Source of the DNA: Maribrevibacterium harenarium
GTDB lineage: Bacteria > Pseudomonadota > Gammaproteobacteria > Pseudomonadales > Marinomonadaceae
DNA: 64,000 nt
Direction: 5' to 3'
NCBI RefSeq assembly: GCF_006385675.1
Contig: NZ_VFRR01000008.1
Location: 22,425-86,424, forward strand
The notes under the pieces were generated by a model. That model worked only from the letters and a program-made list of their open reading frames with translations, searched no databases and was not told the origin of the DNA. This document shows positions 28,743 to 39,026 of the stretch, piece after piece. The position numbers and the translations under genes were made by a program. Position 1 is the stretch's first letter; every line of letters begins with the position of its first letter.

Positions 28743-30452
28743 GTGTTCCACCAGCAATTCCCGTAGTTGGTCGCTATTCATAGGTTTGGCATAGAAGTAA
28801 CCCTGCCCCAACTCACACCCCTGCGCTACTAGCTCATCCGCCTGCTGTGTGGTTTCGATACCTTCTGCCATGATTTCCATGCCCAACCCCGTGGCTAAAA
28901 AGATCACCGCTTGAGTAATAGTTGGGTCAGATATGCATGGGTTGCCCCGCTGTCCAGAAATAAAGCCGCGGTCGATCTTGATACGGTCAATGGGCAAGAC
29001 TTTGAGATAACGCATGGAAGAATAGCCGGTACCAAAGTCATCGATGGCAATACGAACTCCGCGCTGGCGCAAAGACTGCAAGGCAAAACTGGTGGTCATG
29101 CCCGCTTCGACAAAAGCTTCTTCCGTCAGCTCTAACTCTAATCCACCCGGCTGCACATCGTAATCATTAAGTACTTCAATGACTTGCTGCTCGAAGTCTG
29201 GGTGGCGCAAATGTTTTGGCGAGATATTGACCGAAACGCAAATATCCAGCCCTTGCCGAGCCCAGGACGTTTGCTGTCGGCAGGCTTCCTGTAACACCCA
29301 TAAACTAATCGGAACGATCAAACCATTGCGTACTGCATCAGGAATAAAATCCCCCGGCATCAACATGGAACCATCGGCTTGGGGCCAACGAATCAAGGCT
29401 TCCACGCCTATAAGCTTGCCAGTAGGCATATGAATCTGTGGCTGATAATGCAAAGCGAACTCGTGCTGTTCTAGTCCGCGCAGAATCGCTTGTTCCAGTG
29501 ACAAACTGTGCTGTAGTTGACGCTCTAGTTCATCCGTAAACACTTGATAGGAGCAATTTTGCTGGGATTTACACTCATGCAATGCCATATCCGCTTTTTG
29601 CATCAACTCCATGACGGAACTACCATGTTGCGGATAAATTGCAATGCCGACACTGGCTACCATTTCCAAGGTATGTGTCTCTAACTCCGCCGGACGGGAC
29701 ACGATATGCAACACTTTGTGGGCCAGAATATCGATTGCTTCCACATCAATGTTATCAAGCAAAATGGTAAATTCATCACCCCCAATACGAGCGATTACAT
29801 CACTTTTGCGCAGAGCACTTTCTAGCCGTTTACCCAACAAGGTCAGTAGCAGGTCGCCAATATGGTGGCCTAAGGTATCGTTGATATTCTTAAAACGATC
29901 GAGATCGACAAACATCACCGCCAAGTTGGTGCCGTTGCGGCGGGCGCGCTCGATTGCCAACTGGGCATGTTCTTCAAAGATCAAGCGATTGCCGAGGCCA
30001 GTTAGGGCATCCCGTTTGAGCAAGTGAGCGATTTGACGTTGAGATTGGCGCTGTTCAAGAGCGTGGCGGATACTGCGCTCTAGTAACGCTGGTGTCAGTT
30101 CTTGCCTAAAAATCACGTCCGCTGCCCCGAGCTGGCGCAAGGCCGCTGCTAAGGAAAGATCATTCTCACTAAGCAAAGTAGCGTCGCCCGTAGCGACAAG
30201 AATAATCGGAGCATCACTACCCACCATCTGAGCATGTTTGAGAAAATCTGTGCCAGAGTAAGTACCTAATTGATAATCCAGCAACACCGCATCGTAACGG
30301 TTAGATAAAAGATGACGGACAGCCCCATCAAATTGACTGACGTAAGTAAGGTTGAACTGGGTGTGGCGGGCTTGCTCTAAAATACTAGGAAGTTCTAGGC
30401 TACCTTGCCGATCACTCTCCACTACTAAGAGGGAGATCAAATGCTTTTCCAT
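28728..30452 (-). CDS. Receiver-like/GGDEF/EAL cyclic-di-GMP protein
   Basis: A 574-residue protein with an N-terminal receiver-like domain (AVLLDYQLGTYSGTDFL carries an Asp at the phosphoacceptor position), a GGDEF domain with RIGGDEFTILL and an EAL domain with GVEALIRWP, DDFGTGYSSMRYLK and AEGIETTQQ. GGDEF and EAL motifs both look intact, so it may make or degrade c-di-GMP. The ATG at 30452 follows GGAGAACACCG; upstream ATG 30485 is less good. No membrane segments are seen. Confidence 0.9.
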   Translation of the reverse strand: MEKHLISLLVVESDRQGSLELPSILEQARHTQFNLTYVSQFDGAVRHLLSNRYDAVLLDYQLGTYSGTDFLKHAQMVGSDAPIILVATGDATLLSENDLSLAAALRQLGAADVIFRQELTPALLERSIRHALEQRQSQRQIAHLLKRDALTGLGNRLIFEEHAQLAIERARRNGTNLAVMFVDLDRFKNINDTLGHHIGDLLLTLLGKRLESALRKSDVIARIGGDEFTILLDNIDVEAIDILAHKVLHIVSRPAELETHTLEMVASVGIAIYPQHGSSVMELMQKADMALHECKSQQNCSYQVFTDELERQLQHSLSLEQAILRGLEQHEFALHYQPQIHMPTGKLIGVEALIRWPQADGSMLMPGDFIPDAVRNGLIVPISLWVLQEACRQQTSWARQGLDICVSVNISPKHLRHPDFEQQVIEVLNDYDVQPGGLELELTEEAFVEAGMTTSFALQSLRQRGVRIAIDDFGTGYSSMRYLKVLPIDRIKIDRGFISGQRGNPCISDPTITQAVIFLATGLGMEIMAEGIETTQQADELVAQGCELGQGYFYAKPMNSDQLRELLVEHLVAW

Positions 30453-30485
30453 CGGTGTTCTCCGAAACGTGCCAACCAAAGCCAC

Positions 30486-31004
30486 ATCGCTCTAGGGACA
30501 CAACCATAAATACGTGCTGATCTATCAAAGCCACAAGTCATGACCAACCCAACATGCTCTAAAACCCATGGGATCGGCTATTGTCTTACAGAAGCGACTA
30601 CCCTAATTGACTTCGAGCAAACTCTGATCAGATGTTTAGTTATTTTTCGTAATTGATGAACAATGTAGAGCATCTTTCCTGTTTTATCGAGGCAACACTA
30701 GCCCAACTTGCGTTTTATCAAACCTGTTTGCTCTCAACTCCGGCCTATTTTTGCAACAAAGCCTTAACTTTCACCACCCAATCCCGTTGTATAAAGTTAT
30801 TCAAAATCATCTAGTTAGCTTTATTAAACTACTAACGCAGGACGACAAAAGCACGTTCTGCAAGACTTCGTTACAATAGGTTGCTCTACTTTACCCCCTT
30901 GTTGTTAGGTCTTTGCTAGATTTTGATGGTCTTAAATGTGACTGAAATGAGCAAAAGCTCGAAGCGTTTTCCTAGACGAAATAACAATAACAAGGGTTAC
31001 TATC
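30486..31004. promoter_or_regulatory. Intergenic region before the sugar-binding protein gene
   Basis: About 520 bp with no credible gene, AT-rich, lying between divergent genes, so it should hold both promoters. No clear palindromic operator could be assigned by eye. Confidence 0.4.
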
Positions 31005-32252
31005 ATGAAAAAAATTGCATTCGGTTTATCCACACTTGCGATCTCTGTAGCTGCAGCCACTGCCCACGCTGGTGAAGTAGAAGTACTACACTGGTGGACA
31101 TCTGGTGGTGAAGCCGCTTCTATCAACGTACTAAAAGGCTTGATGGAAGAAGAAGGTCACACTTGGAAAGACTTTGCTGTTGCAGGTGGTGGCGGTGAGT
31201 CTGCCATGACTGTTCTGAAATCCCGCGCTATTGCTGGCAACCCTCCTGCCAGTGCTCAAATCAAAGGCCCAACCATCCAAGAGTGGGGCGATCTAGGCTT
31301 CCTAACCAATCTTGACGCTGTTGCTAAACAAGGCGACTGGGACGTTGTACTACCACAAGTGGTTAGCGACGTGATGAAGTACGACGGTCACTATGTAGCA
31401 GCTCCAGTAAACGTTCACCGTGTGAACTGGATGTGGGCTAACCCAGAAGTATTCAAAAAAGCTGGCGTTGGCATCCCAACGACTTGGGAACAATTCCTTG
31501 AAGTAGCACCAAAAATCAAAGCGGCTGGTTTTACACCACTTGCTCACGGTGGTCAGGCTTGGCAAGACGCTACCCTATTTGAAGCCATCGCATTGGCAAA
31601 AGGCCCACAATTCTACAGTGCGGCGTTTGTTGGTCTAGACGAGCAAACCCTACGCAGTGCCGACATGGTTGATGTGTTCTCTACTTTCAAGAAAATGCGT
31701 GACTACGTAGACGCTGGCTTCTCTGGCCGTGACTGGAACGTGGCGACTTCGATGGTTATCAATGGTGATGCAGCAATGCAAATCATGGGTGACTGGGCGA
31801 AAGGTGAATTCACCGCCGCAGGTAAAAAAGCCGGTGTTGATTACGTTTGTTACCCAGCACCAGGCACCAGCGAATCTTTCACCTTCAACATCGACTCTTT
31901 GGCGATGTTCCAAGTTGATGGCGCTGATGCCCAAAAAGCTCAGCAAGACCTTGCTCGCTTGATTCTAGAGCCTGAGTTCCAAGAAACATTCAACCTGAAC
32001 AAAGGTTCTATCCCTGCTCGTCTAAACATGCCGCGCGACAAGTTTGACTCTTGTGCGCACTCGTCTATGGACGCGTTCTTGGCTAGCTCCACTACCGGTG
32101 GCCTAGTACCAAGTATGGCTCACGGCATGGCAGTGAACTCAATGGTTCAAGGCGCTATCTATGACGTAGTCACTAACTACTTCAACGATGACGCTATGAC
32201 AGCTGAACAGGCGGTTGATAAGCTAGCTCGCGCTGTTAAAGCCAGCATGTAA
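31005..32252 (+). CDS. Sugar ABC transporter periplasmic binding protein (glucose/mannose type)
   Basis: A 415-residue family 1 solute-binding protein with signal peptide MKKIAFGLSTLAISVAAATA. It resembles GtsA/GltB-type glucose or mannose binding proteins (VEVLHWWTSGGEAASINVLK; GGQAWQDATLFEAIAL). It is followed by two permeases and an ATPase, giving a complete importer. The substrate is inferred from this resemblance and the flanking two-component system, not proven. Codon bias looks strong, suggesting high expression. Confidence 0.88.
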   Translation: MKKIAFGLSTLAISVAAATAHAGEVEVLHWWTSGGEAASINVLKGLMEEEGHTWKDFAVAGGGGESAMTVLKSRAIAGNPPASAQIKGPTIQEWGDLGFLTNLDAVAKQGDWDVVLPQVVSDVMKYDGHYVAAPVNVHRVNWMWANPEVFKKAGVGIPTTWEQFLEVAPKIKAAGFTPLAHGGQAWQDATLFEAIALAKGPQFYSAAFVGLDEQTLRSADMVDVFSTFKKMRDYVDAGFSGRDWNVATSMVINGDAAMQIMGDWAKGEFTAAGKKAGVDYVCYPAPGTSESFTFNIDSLAMFQVDGADAQKAQQDLARLILEPEFQETFNLNKGSIPARLNMPRDKFDSCAHSSMDAFLASSTTGGLVPSMAHGMAVNSMVQGAIYDVVTNYFNDDAMTAEQAVDKLARAVKASM

Positions 32253-32319
32253 TCCTTGTTAATACCGAGGCCAGCCATGCTGGCCTCACCTCTCCCCGAC
32301 TTTTAGTAGAGCACCCATT

Positions 32320-33249
32320 ATGAACAATAACGCTGCCAAAGCTGAGTCCGCAGCGACTCCGGCTGGTCGTCCTGCACGCCTGAGTTTGGCTGACTGGATG
32401 CCCAAATTAGTAATGGCACCGACTGTCGTGACGACAATCGTGTGTATCTACGGCTATATGATATGGACCGCCGTACTGTCGTTTACTAACTCTCGTATGC
32501 TGCCAACTTATAAATTTGTTGGTTTCGATCAGTACGAAAAACTGTTTAACAATGATCGCTGGATGGTTGCCCTATCTAACTTGGGCGTGTTCGGTGGTCT
32601 GTTTATTCTGATCTGTTTGTTCCTTGGCGTTATGTTAGCCATCTTTTTGGATCAGAAAATTCGTGTCGAAGGCGCGATCCGCACTATTTACCTTTACCCG
32701 ATGGCGATTTCTTTCATCGTTACTGGTACCGCATGGAAGTGGCTTTTGAACCCAACTAACGGTATCGAAAAAATGATGATCGAGTTGGGCTTCGAAGACT
32801 TCAAATTTGACTGGCTCACCGACCCTGACATGGTGGTGTACTGTTTGGTTATCGCCGCTGTTTGGCAGGCATCTGGCTTCGTTATGGCGCTGTTCCTAGC
32901 CGGCCTTCGTGGTGTCGATGGTGAGATGATCAAAGCCGCGCAACTGGACGGCGCGAGCATCTTCACTACTTACCGCCGCATTATTTTGCCATCCCTAAAA
33001 CCGGTGTTTTTCAGCGCTTTGGTGATCTTGTCTCACATTGCCATCAAGAGCTTCGACCTAGTGGCAGCCTTGACCAACGGTGGCCCCGGATACTCTTCTG
33101 ATCTACCGGCGAACTTCATGTACGCCCACGCCTTTACTCGTAGCCAAATCGGCTTAGGTGCAGCGTCTGCCATGGTGATGTTGGGCTGTGTGTTAGCCAT
33201 CTTGGTTCCTTACTTGTACTCTGAATTGCGAGGTGAGCGTCATGAGTAA
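32320..33249 (+). CDS. Sugar ABC transporter permease 1
   Basis: A 309-residue MalF-type permease with six predicted membrane segments. The EAA loop is MIKAAQLDGASIFTTYRRIILP. It lies 67 bp after the binding-protein gene and overlaps the second permease by 8 bp. Confidence 0.9.
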   Translation: MNNNAAKAESAATPAGRPARLSLADWMPKLVMAPTVVTTIVCIYGYMIWTAVLSFTNSRMLPTYKFVGFDQYEKLFNNDRWMVALSNLGVFGGLFILICLFLGVMLAIFLDQKIRVEGAIRTIYLYPMAISFIVTGTAWKWLLNPTNGIEKMMIELGFEDFKFDWLTDPDMVVYCLVIAAVWQASGFVMALFLAGLRGVDGEMIKAAQLDGASIFTTYRRIILPSLKPVFFSALVILSHIAIKSFDLVAALTNGGPGYSSDLPANFMYAHAFTRSQIGLGAASAMVMLGCVLAILVPYLYSELRGERHE

Positions 33250-34123
33250 TGTTGCAAAACGCCAAACCTCAACACTCGACAAAGTGTTGCGTGTTGCCCT
33301 GTATGCCACGCTATTATCGGTTGCCTTTATTTACCTAGCGCCATTCTTGGTAATGTTGCTTACGTCCTTAAAGGATGTGGAAGAGATTCGTACCGGTACT
33401 TTGCTTTCTTTACCCGGCAGCCTAAACCTAGATGCTTGGAGCAAAGCTTGGTCCAGCGCCTGTACCGGTGGTCAGTGTGAGGGGATTGGCCCTTACTTTA
33501 TGAACTCGTTCCAAATCGTGTTGCCAGCGGTTGCTATTTCAACCTTGCTGGGGGCGCTAAACGGTTATGTCATTTCCCATTGGAAATTTAAGGGCAGTGA
33601 CCTTTTCTTCGCGGCGCTACTGGTAGGCTGTTTCATTCCATTCCAAGTGATCTTGCTACCTATGGCGCGTACCTTGGGTTGGTTAGGTATCGCTAACACC
33701 ACTACCGGTCTGGTGTTCGTTCACGTGGTTTACGGTGTGGCATTCACCACCCTATTCTTCCGTAACTTCTACCAGTCGATCCCTGGTGAGTTAGTAAAAG
33801 CCGCCCGTTTGGATGGGGCTGGGTTCTTCACCATCTTCTGGCGCATTATTTTGCCGGTTTCTACACCCATCATCGTAGTAACCGTCATTTGGCAGTTCAC
33901 CCAAATTTGGAATGACTTCCTATTTGGCGTGGCGTTCTCTGGCTTCGACACCCAACCCGTGACGGTAGCCCTTAACAACCTAGTCAACACCAGCTTCGGC
34001 GGTAAGCAGTACAACGTGGATATGGCAGCCGCCATCATCGCCGCTCTACCAACCTTGGTGGTTTACGTATTGGCAGGTAAATACTTCGTTCGCGGTCTAA
34101 CTGCGGGCTCCGTTAAAGGTTAA
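33242..34123 (+). CDS. Sugar ABC transporter permease 2
   Basis: A 293-residue MalG-type permease. The EAA loop is LVKAARLDGAGFFTIFWRIILP. ATG 33242 overlaps the previous stop and follows GAGGTGAGCGTC; the frame can extend a few codons up to a GTG at 33233. Ends with the usual GSVKG tail. Confidence 0.9.
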   Translation: MSNVAKRQTSTLDKVLRVALYATLLSVAFIYLAPFLVMLLTSLKDVEEIRTGTLLSLPGSLNLDAWSKAWSSACTGGQCEGIGPYFMNSFQIVLPAVAISTLLGALNGYVISHWKFKGSDLFFAALLVGCFIPFQVILLPMARTLGWLGIANTTTGLVFVHVVYGVAFTTLFFRNFYQSIPGELVKAARLDGAGFFTIFWRIILPVSTPIIVVTVIWQFTQIWNDFLFGVAFSGFDTQPVTVALNNLVNTSFGGKQYNVDMAAAIIAALPTLVVYVLAGKYFVRGLTAGSVKG

Positions 34124-34178
34124 TCCTCGAGCCCGCCACAACACCGGCGGGCCGTGCTACAGAATTTGGAGAAAGATC

Positions 34179-35288
34179 ATGGCAAGTTTAACGATTGATA
34201 ATGTAAAAAAACGCTACGGCCAAACTGAAATCCTCAAAGGCATTAATATTTCCATCGCGGCGGGTGAGTTCCTTATCCTAGTGGGGCCTTCCGGTTGCGG
34301 TAAGTCCACCCTGATGAATTCCATCGCCGGTCTAGAAGACGTCTCTGAAGGTCGAATCCTTATCGGTGATAAAGACGTGACCTTCGCAAGCCCGAAAGAC
34401 CGGGATATCGCCATGGTGTTCCAGTCTTACGCTCTGTACCCAAACATGACCGTGGCCGAAAACATCTCTTTCGGTTTGGAAATGCGTAAAGTGCCCAAAG
34501 AAGAGCGTGAAGCAGAAGTGCAACGGGTGGCCGACATGTTGCAAATCGGTCACCTACTAAAACGTAAACCCGCGCAACTGTCTGGTGGTCAACGTCAACG
34601 TGTGGCCATGGGGCGCGCCCTAGCTCGCCGCCCAAAAATGTACTTGTTCGATGAGCCCCTATCCAACCTTGACGCCAAGCTACGGGTAGAAATGCGTACA
34701 GAAATCAAGAAGTTGCACCAGAAACTGGGAACCACCATCGTCTATGTAACCCACGACCAGATCGAAGCCATGACCTTGGCTGATCGTATTGCGGTAATGA
34801 AAGACGGTGAAGTACAGCAACTGGGCACACCACAGGAAATCTACGACAACCCAGCCAACCTCTTCGTTGCAGGCTTCATGGGGTCACCGGCGATGAACTT
34901 CGTACCGGCGAAAGTGGTAGAGCAAAACGGTTCTTACGCGCTTGAACTGCAAGCGGCGGCACCAACGGTTGTGCCATTCCCGAAAGCCGAAAAATTGGCC
35001 GCCTATGTGGGTAAATCGATTCTCTTGGGTCTACGTCCAGAGATGATCACCGAGCCACAACCCCATAAAGAAGGGGCAGAGTTCGTCACTACCGCCAATG
35101 TGGAAGTGGAAGTGACCGAACCAATGGGTGCCGACACCATGGTCATCACCCGTATCCAAGATGCGGAAGTGAACTGTCGCTGTAACCCCGCTTACCCAGC
35201 AGCACCGGGTAAAGTGATCGAATTGATGTTTGATACCTCAAAAGCCGTGGCCTTTGACGAAGCCACCGGTCAACGTATCGACCTGTAA
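34179..35288 (+). CDS. Sugar ABC transporter ATPase (UgpC/MalK type)
   Basis: A 369-residue importer ATPase: Walker A GPSGCGKST, signature LSGGQRQRVAMGRA, Walker B MYLFDEPLSNLDAKLR, switch His VTHDQIEAMTL and a C-terminal TOBE domain. It is distinct from the aglK product and serves the second importer. It lies 55 bp after the second permease. Confidence 0.9.
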   Translation: MASLTIDNVKKRYGQTEILKGINISIAAGEFLILVGPSGCGKSTLMNSIAGLEDVSEGRILIGDKDVTFASPKDRDIAMVFQSYALYPNMTVAENISFGLEMRKVPKEEREAEVQRVADMLQIGHLLKRKPAQLSGGQRQRVAMGRALARRPKMYLFDEPLSNLDAKLRVEMRTEIKKLHQKLGTTIVYVTHDQIEAMTLADRIAVMKDGEVQQLGTPQEIYDNPANLFVAGFMGSPAMNFVPAKVVEQNGSYALELQAAAPTVVPFPKAEKLAAYVGKSILLGLRPEMITEPQPHKEGAEFVTTANVEVEVTEPMGADTMVITRIQDAEVNCRCNPAYPAAPGKVIELMFDTSKAVAFDEATGQRIDL

Positions 35289-35315
35289 TCCATTCCAGTA
35301 ACCTTACTGACTTTT

Positions 35316-35339
35316 GCCAGCCTTCGGGCTGGCTTTTTT
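35316..35339 (+). terminator. Intrinsic terminator of the second sugar ABC operon
   Basis: Seven-bp GC-rich stem GCCAGCC/GGCTGGC with a TTCG tetraloop followed by TTTTTT, 27 bp after the ATPase stop. Confidence 0.92.
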
Positions 35340-35456
35340 ATTTCTGCCTTTTTGGTCAAATTTTTCGATATTGTCATAAAAATGTATTAAGTTTTGGTAA
35401 CGCTCCAACACAAGAACAAGAGAGCGACTTTCTTAAATCATCTACAAGGAACCAAA

Positions 35457-37067
35457 ATGAATACTCATCGTTTTCTACAACTGGGGGCCCTGACCGGCTC
35501 CATCGTCCTGCTAGCGGGCTGTAGTAGCCTCGCTACTGATCCTTATACGCCAGCGTGGCAGGCTAATACGGACTACCACCTCACCATTTTGCATACCAAT
35601 GACCATCACGGTCGCTTCTGGCAAAACAGCAATGGCGAATACGGTATGGCCGCCCGTAAAACCTTGATCGACAATATCCGTGAAGAAGTCATGCTAGAGG
35701 ATGGTGCTACCCTGCTGCTTTCCGGCGGTGATATCAATACCGGTGTGCCAGAATCAGACCTGCAAGATGCCGAACCAGATTTCAAAGGTATGGCCATGCT
35801 GCAATATGACGCCATGGCGATTGGTAACCATGAATTCGATAATCCAGTGGAAGTGCTGCGCCAACAGCGTGAATGGGCAGGTTTCCCATTCCTATCCGCC
35901 AACGTGCTCGATAGCGCCACTGGCAAACCCTTGTTTGAAGCCTACAAAATCTTCCAAGTGGATGACCTAAAAGTGGCAGTTGTAGGTTTCACCACTGATG
36001 ACACGGTCAAAATCGGCAATCCTGAATACCTAGAGGGGATTACCATTAAGTCCCCGATTGAAGTAGCGCAGACCTTGATCCCACAATTGCGAGAGCAAGC
36101 AGACCTAGTAGTCGCCGTGACCCACATGGGTCACTATGACGATGGTAACCACGGTGGCAATGCACCGGGGGACGTGACCTTAGCGCGCACGGTACCGGGG
36201 ATCGATGTGATCGTCGGTGGCCACTCCCAGAACCCATTATTCGAGCCAGATGAACAAAGCGGCACCCTGATTCTGCAAGCCCATGAATGGGGGAAATACG
36301 TCGGACGTTTGGACTTGACCATTAATAATGGTCAGATCGTTGATTCCGAATACCGTTTGATTCCAGTGAATCTGAAAAAGAAAATCACCAAAGACGATGG
36401 CACCAGTGAGCGGGTCTATATCGAGCAGGAAATTGCCCAAGACCCTAGCATGCTGGCCATGCTAACCCCCTACCAAGAGATAGGCCAGGAGCGACTCAAC
36501 ATCACCATCGGTCAAGTGGACGGACGCCTAGTGGGCGAGCGAGCCGTGGTTCGTGCTAATGAAACCAACCTTGGCAACCTAATCGCCACCGCCATGAAAG
36601 ACAAGGTAAACGCCGATGTGGCCGTGATGAACTCGGGCGGTATTCGCGATGATATCCCAGCGGGTGTAATCACCTACAAATCTGTACTGCAAGTGCAGCC
36701 ATTCGCCAACATGATCTCTTATGTGGATATGAGTGGGACTGAGCTTGCCGACTACCTTGCCGTGGTTGCTGCAAAAGAGGCAGGCTCTGGTGCTTTCGCC
36801 CAATTCGCTGGGGTCAGCTTGACCCTGAAAGAGGGCAAAGCCACCAATGTGCGTATCAACGGAAACGCGCTGAATCCACAGGGCAACTACCGTATCGCCA
36901 TGAATAGCTTCACTGCTAGTGGTGGTGACGGTTACCCGAAAGTTACTGATCACCCAAACTACGTGAACTCCGGCTACGTAGATGCGGATGTATTAGTGGA
37001 ATACATCGAACAACACTCCCCACTTTCCGTGGCAGAGTTTGCGCCGATGGGCAGCATTAAGCGCTAA
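35457..37067 (+). CDS. 5'-nucleotidase/UDP-sugar hydrolase lipoprotein (UshA-like)
   Basis: A 536-residue metallophosphoesterase-type nucleotidase. It has a lipoprotein signal with lipobox LLAGC near residue 21, then the N-terminal metallophosphoesterase domain with LHTNDHHGRF, GNHEFD and VGGHSQNPLF, and a C-terminal 5'-nucleotidase domain starting near residue 360. It should work in the periplasm on nucleotides or UDP-sugars as a lipid-anchored enzyme. Start ATG 35457 follows AAGGA. Confidence 0.88.
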   Translation: MNTHRFLQLGALTGSIVLLAGCSSLATDPYTPAWQANTDYHLTILHTNDHHGRFWQNSNGEYGMAARKTLIDNIREEVMLEDGATLLLSGGDINTGVPESDLQDAEPDFKGMAMLQYDAMAIGNHEFDNPVEVLRQQREWAGFPFLSANVLDSATGKPLFEAYKIFQVDDLKVAVVGFTTDDTVKIGNPEYLEGITIKSPIEVAQTLIPQLREQADLVVAVTHMGHYDDGNHGGNAPGDVTLARTVPGIDVIVGGHSQNPLFEPDEQSGTLILQAHEWGKYVGRLDLTINNGQIVDSEYRLIPVNLKKKITKDDGTSERVYIEQEIAQDPSMLAMLTPYQEIGQERLNITIGQVDGRLVGERAVVRANETNLGNLIATAMKDKVNADVAVMNSGGIRDDIPAGVITYKSVLQVQPFANMISYVDMSGTELADYLAVVAAKEAGSGAFAQFAGVSLTLKEGKATNVRINGNALNPQGNYRIAMNSFTASGGDGYPKVTDHPNYVNSGYVDADVLVEYIEQHSPLSVAEFAPMGSIKR

Positions 37068-37090
37068 CCCCTCCTCGGTCAATCCAAACA

Positions 37091-37123
37091 AAATGCGCAG
37101 CCTAGAAACTAGACTGCGCATTT
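37091..37123. terminator. Bidirectional terminator hairpin between ushA-like gene and rph
   Basis: The left arm AAATGCGCAG plus CTAG and the matching right arm form a 14-bp stem with one mismatch and an AAA loop, followed by T-rich sequence on both strands. It lies between two convergent genes. Confidence 0.85.
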
Positions 37124-37165
37124 TATTGGACTATCTGGTGATAGTCCGACTAACCGATGGAAAGG

Positions 37166-37891
37166 CTACTTCGCTTCGCTAAACAACGCCTGACGTTGTA
37201 GCTCAATAATCTCGGCAATACCCTTACGGGCCACGGCCAACATACCTAGCATATGCTCATCACCGAAGGCGGCACCTTCTGCCGTAACTTGGATTTCGAT
37301 AAAGCCGCCTTTATCGTTCATGATCACGTTCATATCCGTTTCCGCGTTGGAGTCCTCAGGGTAATCCAGATCCAATACAGGCACGCCTTTATAAACGCCC
37401 ACTGAAATGGCAGCGATCTGAGTCACAATGGGATTTTCTTTGATTTTCTTCGCTTCCACCAAAGTTTTCACCGCATCCGCCAGCGCCACAAAGCCACCTG
37501 TAATAGAAGCAGTGCGGGTGCCACCGTCAGCTTGAATCACATCGCAGTCGATGGTGATGGTGTTTTCACCCAATTTTTTCAGGTCAATCGCCGCACGCAA
37601 AGAGCGGCCAATAAGACGCTGAATTTCCACGGTACGACCACCTTGCTTACCTCGGGCCGCTTCACGATCCATACGACTGTGGGTAGAACGTGGCAACATA
37701 CCGTATTCCGCCGTGATCCAACCTTGGCCTTTGCCTTTCAAAAAGCGTGGCACGCCAGGCACCACAGAGGCGGTACAGATTACTTTGGTATCACCGCACT
37801 CGATAAGCACAGAGCCTTCCGCATGTTTAGTAAAATTGCGGGTGATTTTCATCGGACGTAACTGATCGGCTGCTCTACCGCTAGGACGCAT
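37166..37891 (-). CDS. rph: Ribonuclease PH
   Basis: Phosphorolytic 3'-5' exoribonuclease (241 residues) that trims tRNA 3' ends. Signature [20 protein letters not shown] at the N-terminus and [38 protein letters not shown] follow. The ATG at 37891 gives the family-typical start; 37930 adds 13 unlikely residues. It is divergent from yicC, a widely conserved pairing. Confidence 0.95.
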   Translation of the reverse strand: MRPSGRAADQLRPMKITRNFTKHAEGSVLIECGDTKVICTASVVPGVPRFLKGKGQGWITAEYGMLPRSTHSRMDREAARGKQGGRTVEIQRLIGRSLRAAIDLKKLGENTITIDCDVIQADGGTRTASITGGFVALADAVKTLVEAKKIKENPIVTQIAAISVGVYKGVPVLDLDYPEDSNAETDMNVIMNDKGGFIEIQVTAEGAAFGDEHMLGMLAVARKGIAEIIELQRQALFSEAK

Positions 37892-38043
37892 ACTTGTCTC
37901 TCTTTGTTGATTCATGAAGTCATTGGGCACCGATTATAACGAACCCTGACAAAATTGCCTGCCCCTAACCTGACGTTCATCACCCCATTGGGGTACACTA
38001 TGCCCCGTTTTTACACGTCACCACTTAAGCTAAGGGAAACTCT

Positions 38044-38910
38044 ATGACCGCAAGCATGACCGCCTTTTCACGCCAAGAAGCCGTTTACGACTGGGGCACC
38101 ATCAGCTGGGAAATCCGCTCGGTCAACCAACGCTACCTAGAGCCACACTTCCGCTTGCCAGAACAATTCCGTGAATTGGAATTTAGCTTCCGTGACGTAC
38201 TACGCAAAAAACTCAACCGCGGTAAAGTCGAGTGCCAGCTGCGCTTCCACGGGGAAGACATGGCCGCCAAAAGCCTAAATATCAATGCGGAAAACGCCCA
38301 AGCACTGGCTAACGCAGTCAAACAACTAGGCACATGGTTCGATGGCATCAGAACCCCTTCACCGCTACAGATTCTGCAATGGCCCGGCATCCTCAGTGAT
38401 GACAGCGCCGACGCCGATGAAATGAAAAAGGCGGTGGTCGCCCTCTTCAACAAAGCCGTCGACGACATGATCAGCGTGCGTTACCGGGAAGGGGAACAAC
38501 TCAACGCCATCATCATCGAGCGCTTGGACGCCATCGACGCCATCGTTGCCGATGTGAAAGCGAAGCTACCGACCATCATCGCCGCGCAAAAACAAAACCT
38601 ACTGGATAAGCTCGAAGCCGCCAAAGTCGAACTCGACCCCATGCGCGTGGAAGCGGAAATCGTCATGCTGGCCCAAAAAGCCGACGTGGCCGAAGAAGTG
38701 GATCGCCTCGCCACTCACACTAAAGAAGTGCGCCGCCAACTCAAAGAAAAAGGCCCCATTGGCCGCCGCCTAGACTTCCTTATGCAAGAGCTCAACCGGG
38801 AAGCGAATACCCTTTCATCTAAATCGATAGTGGTTGAGACGACCAATAGCGCGGTGGAATTGAAAGTGTTGATCGAACAGATGCGGGAGCAGATTCAAAA
38901 CATCGAATAG
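38044..38910 (+). CDS. yicC: YicC-family endoribonuclease
   Basis: A 288-residue YicC-like protein, now regarded as an endoribonuclease family. It begins MTASMTAFSRQEAVYDWGTI and has the C-terminal DUF1732 segment RRLDFLMQELNREANTLSSK, ending REQIQNIE. Its 3' end is the integration site of the downstream island and the product is unaltered. A strong intrinsic terminator lies 26 bp after it. Confidence 0.93.
   Translation: MTASMTAFSRQEAVYDWGTISWEIRSVNQRYLEPHFRLPEQFRELEFSFRDVLRKKLNRGKVECQLRFHGEDMAAKSLNINAENAQALANAVKQLGTWFDGIRTPSPLQILQWPGILSDDSADADEMKKAVVALFNKAVDDMISVRYREGEQLNAIIIERLDAIDAIVADVKAKLPTIIAAQKQNLLDKLEAAKVELDPMRVEAEIVMLAQKADVAEEVDRLATHTKEVRRQLKEKGPIGRRLDFLMQELNREANTLSSKSIVVETTNSAVELKVLIEQMREQIQNIE
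38887..38910 (+). other. Probable attL: 3' end of yicC
   Basis: The last 24 bases of yicC encode EQIQNIE and stop. The same peptide plus stop recurs at 60165-60188 with 19 of 24 bases identical, the differences synonymous. Together with the adjacent integrase this marks a site-specific insertion at yicC. The family of mobilizable islands known to use yicC is established knowledge; the exact crossover is not resolved. Confidence 0.6.
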
Positions 38911-38936
38911 GTTTTTCACCCGTCCAAGAATGTCTT

Positions 38937-38976
38937 AAAAGCCCTGTTATTTGCTTGTAAATACAGGGCTTTTTTA
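38937..38976 (+). terminator. Intrinsic terminator after yicC
   Basis: Arms AAAAGCCCTGT and ACAGGGCTTTT enclose a 15-base loop, followed by a T-run. It stands just inside the island and insulates yicC from it. Confidence 0.85.
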
Positions 38977-39026
38977 TTTTTCTCGTCCAAATCGGTTTGC
39001 AGATGTCCGTTACCAGTTGCTGTTTA

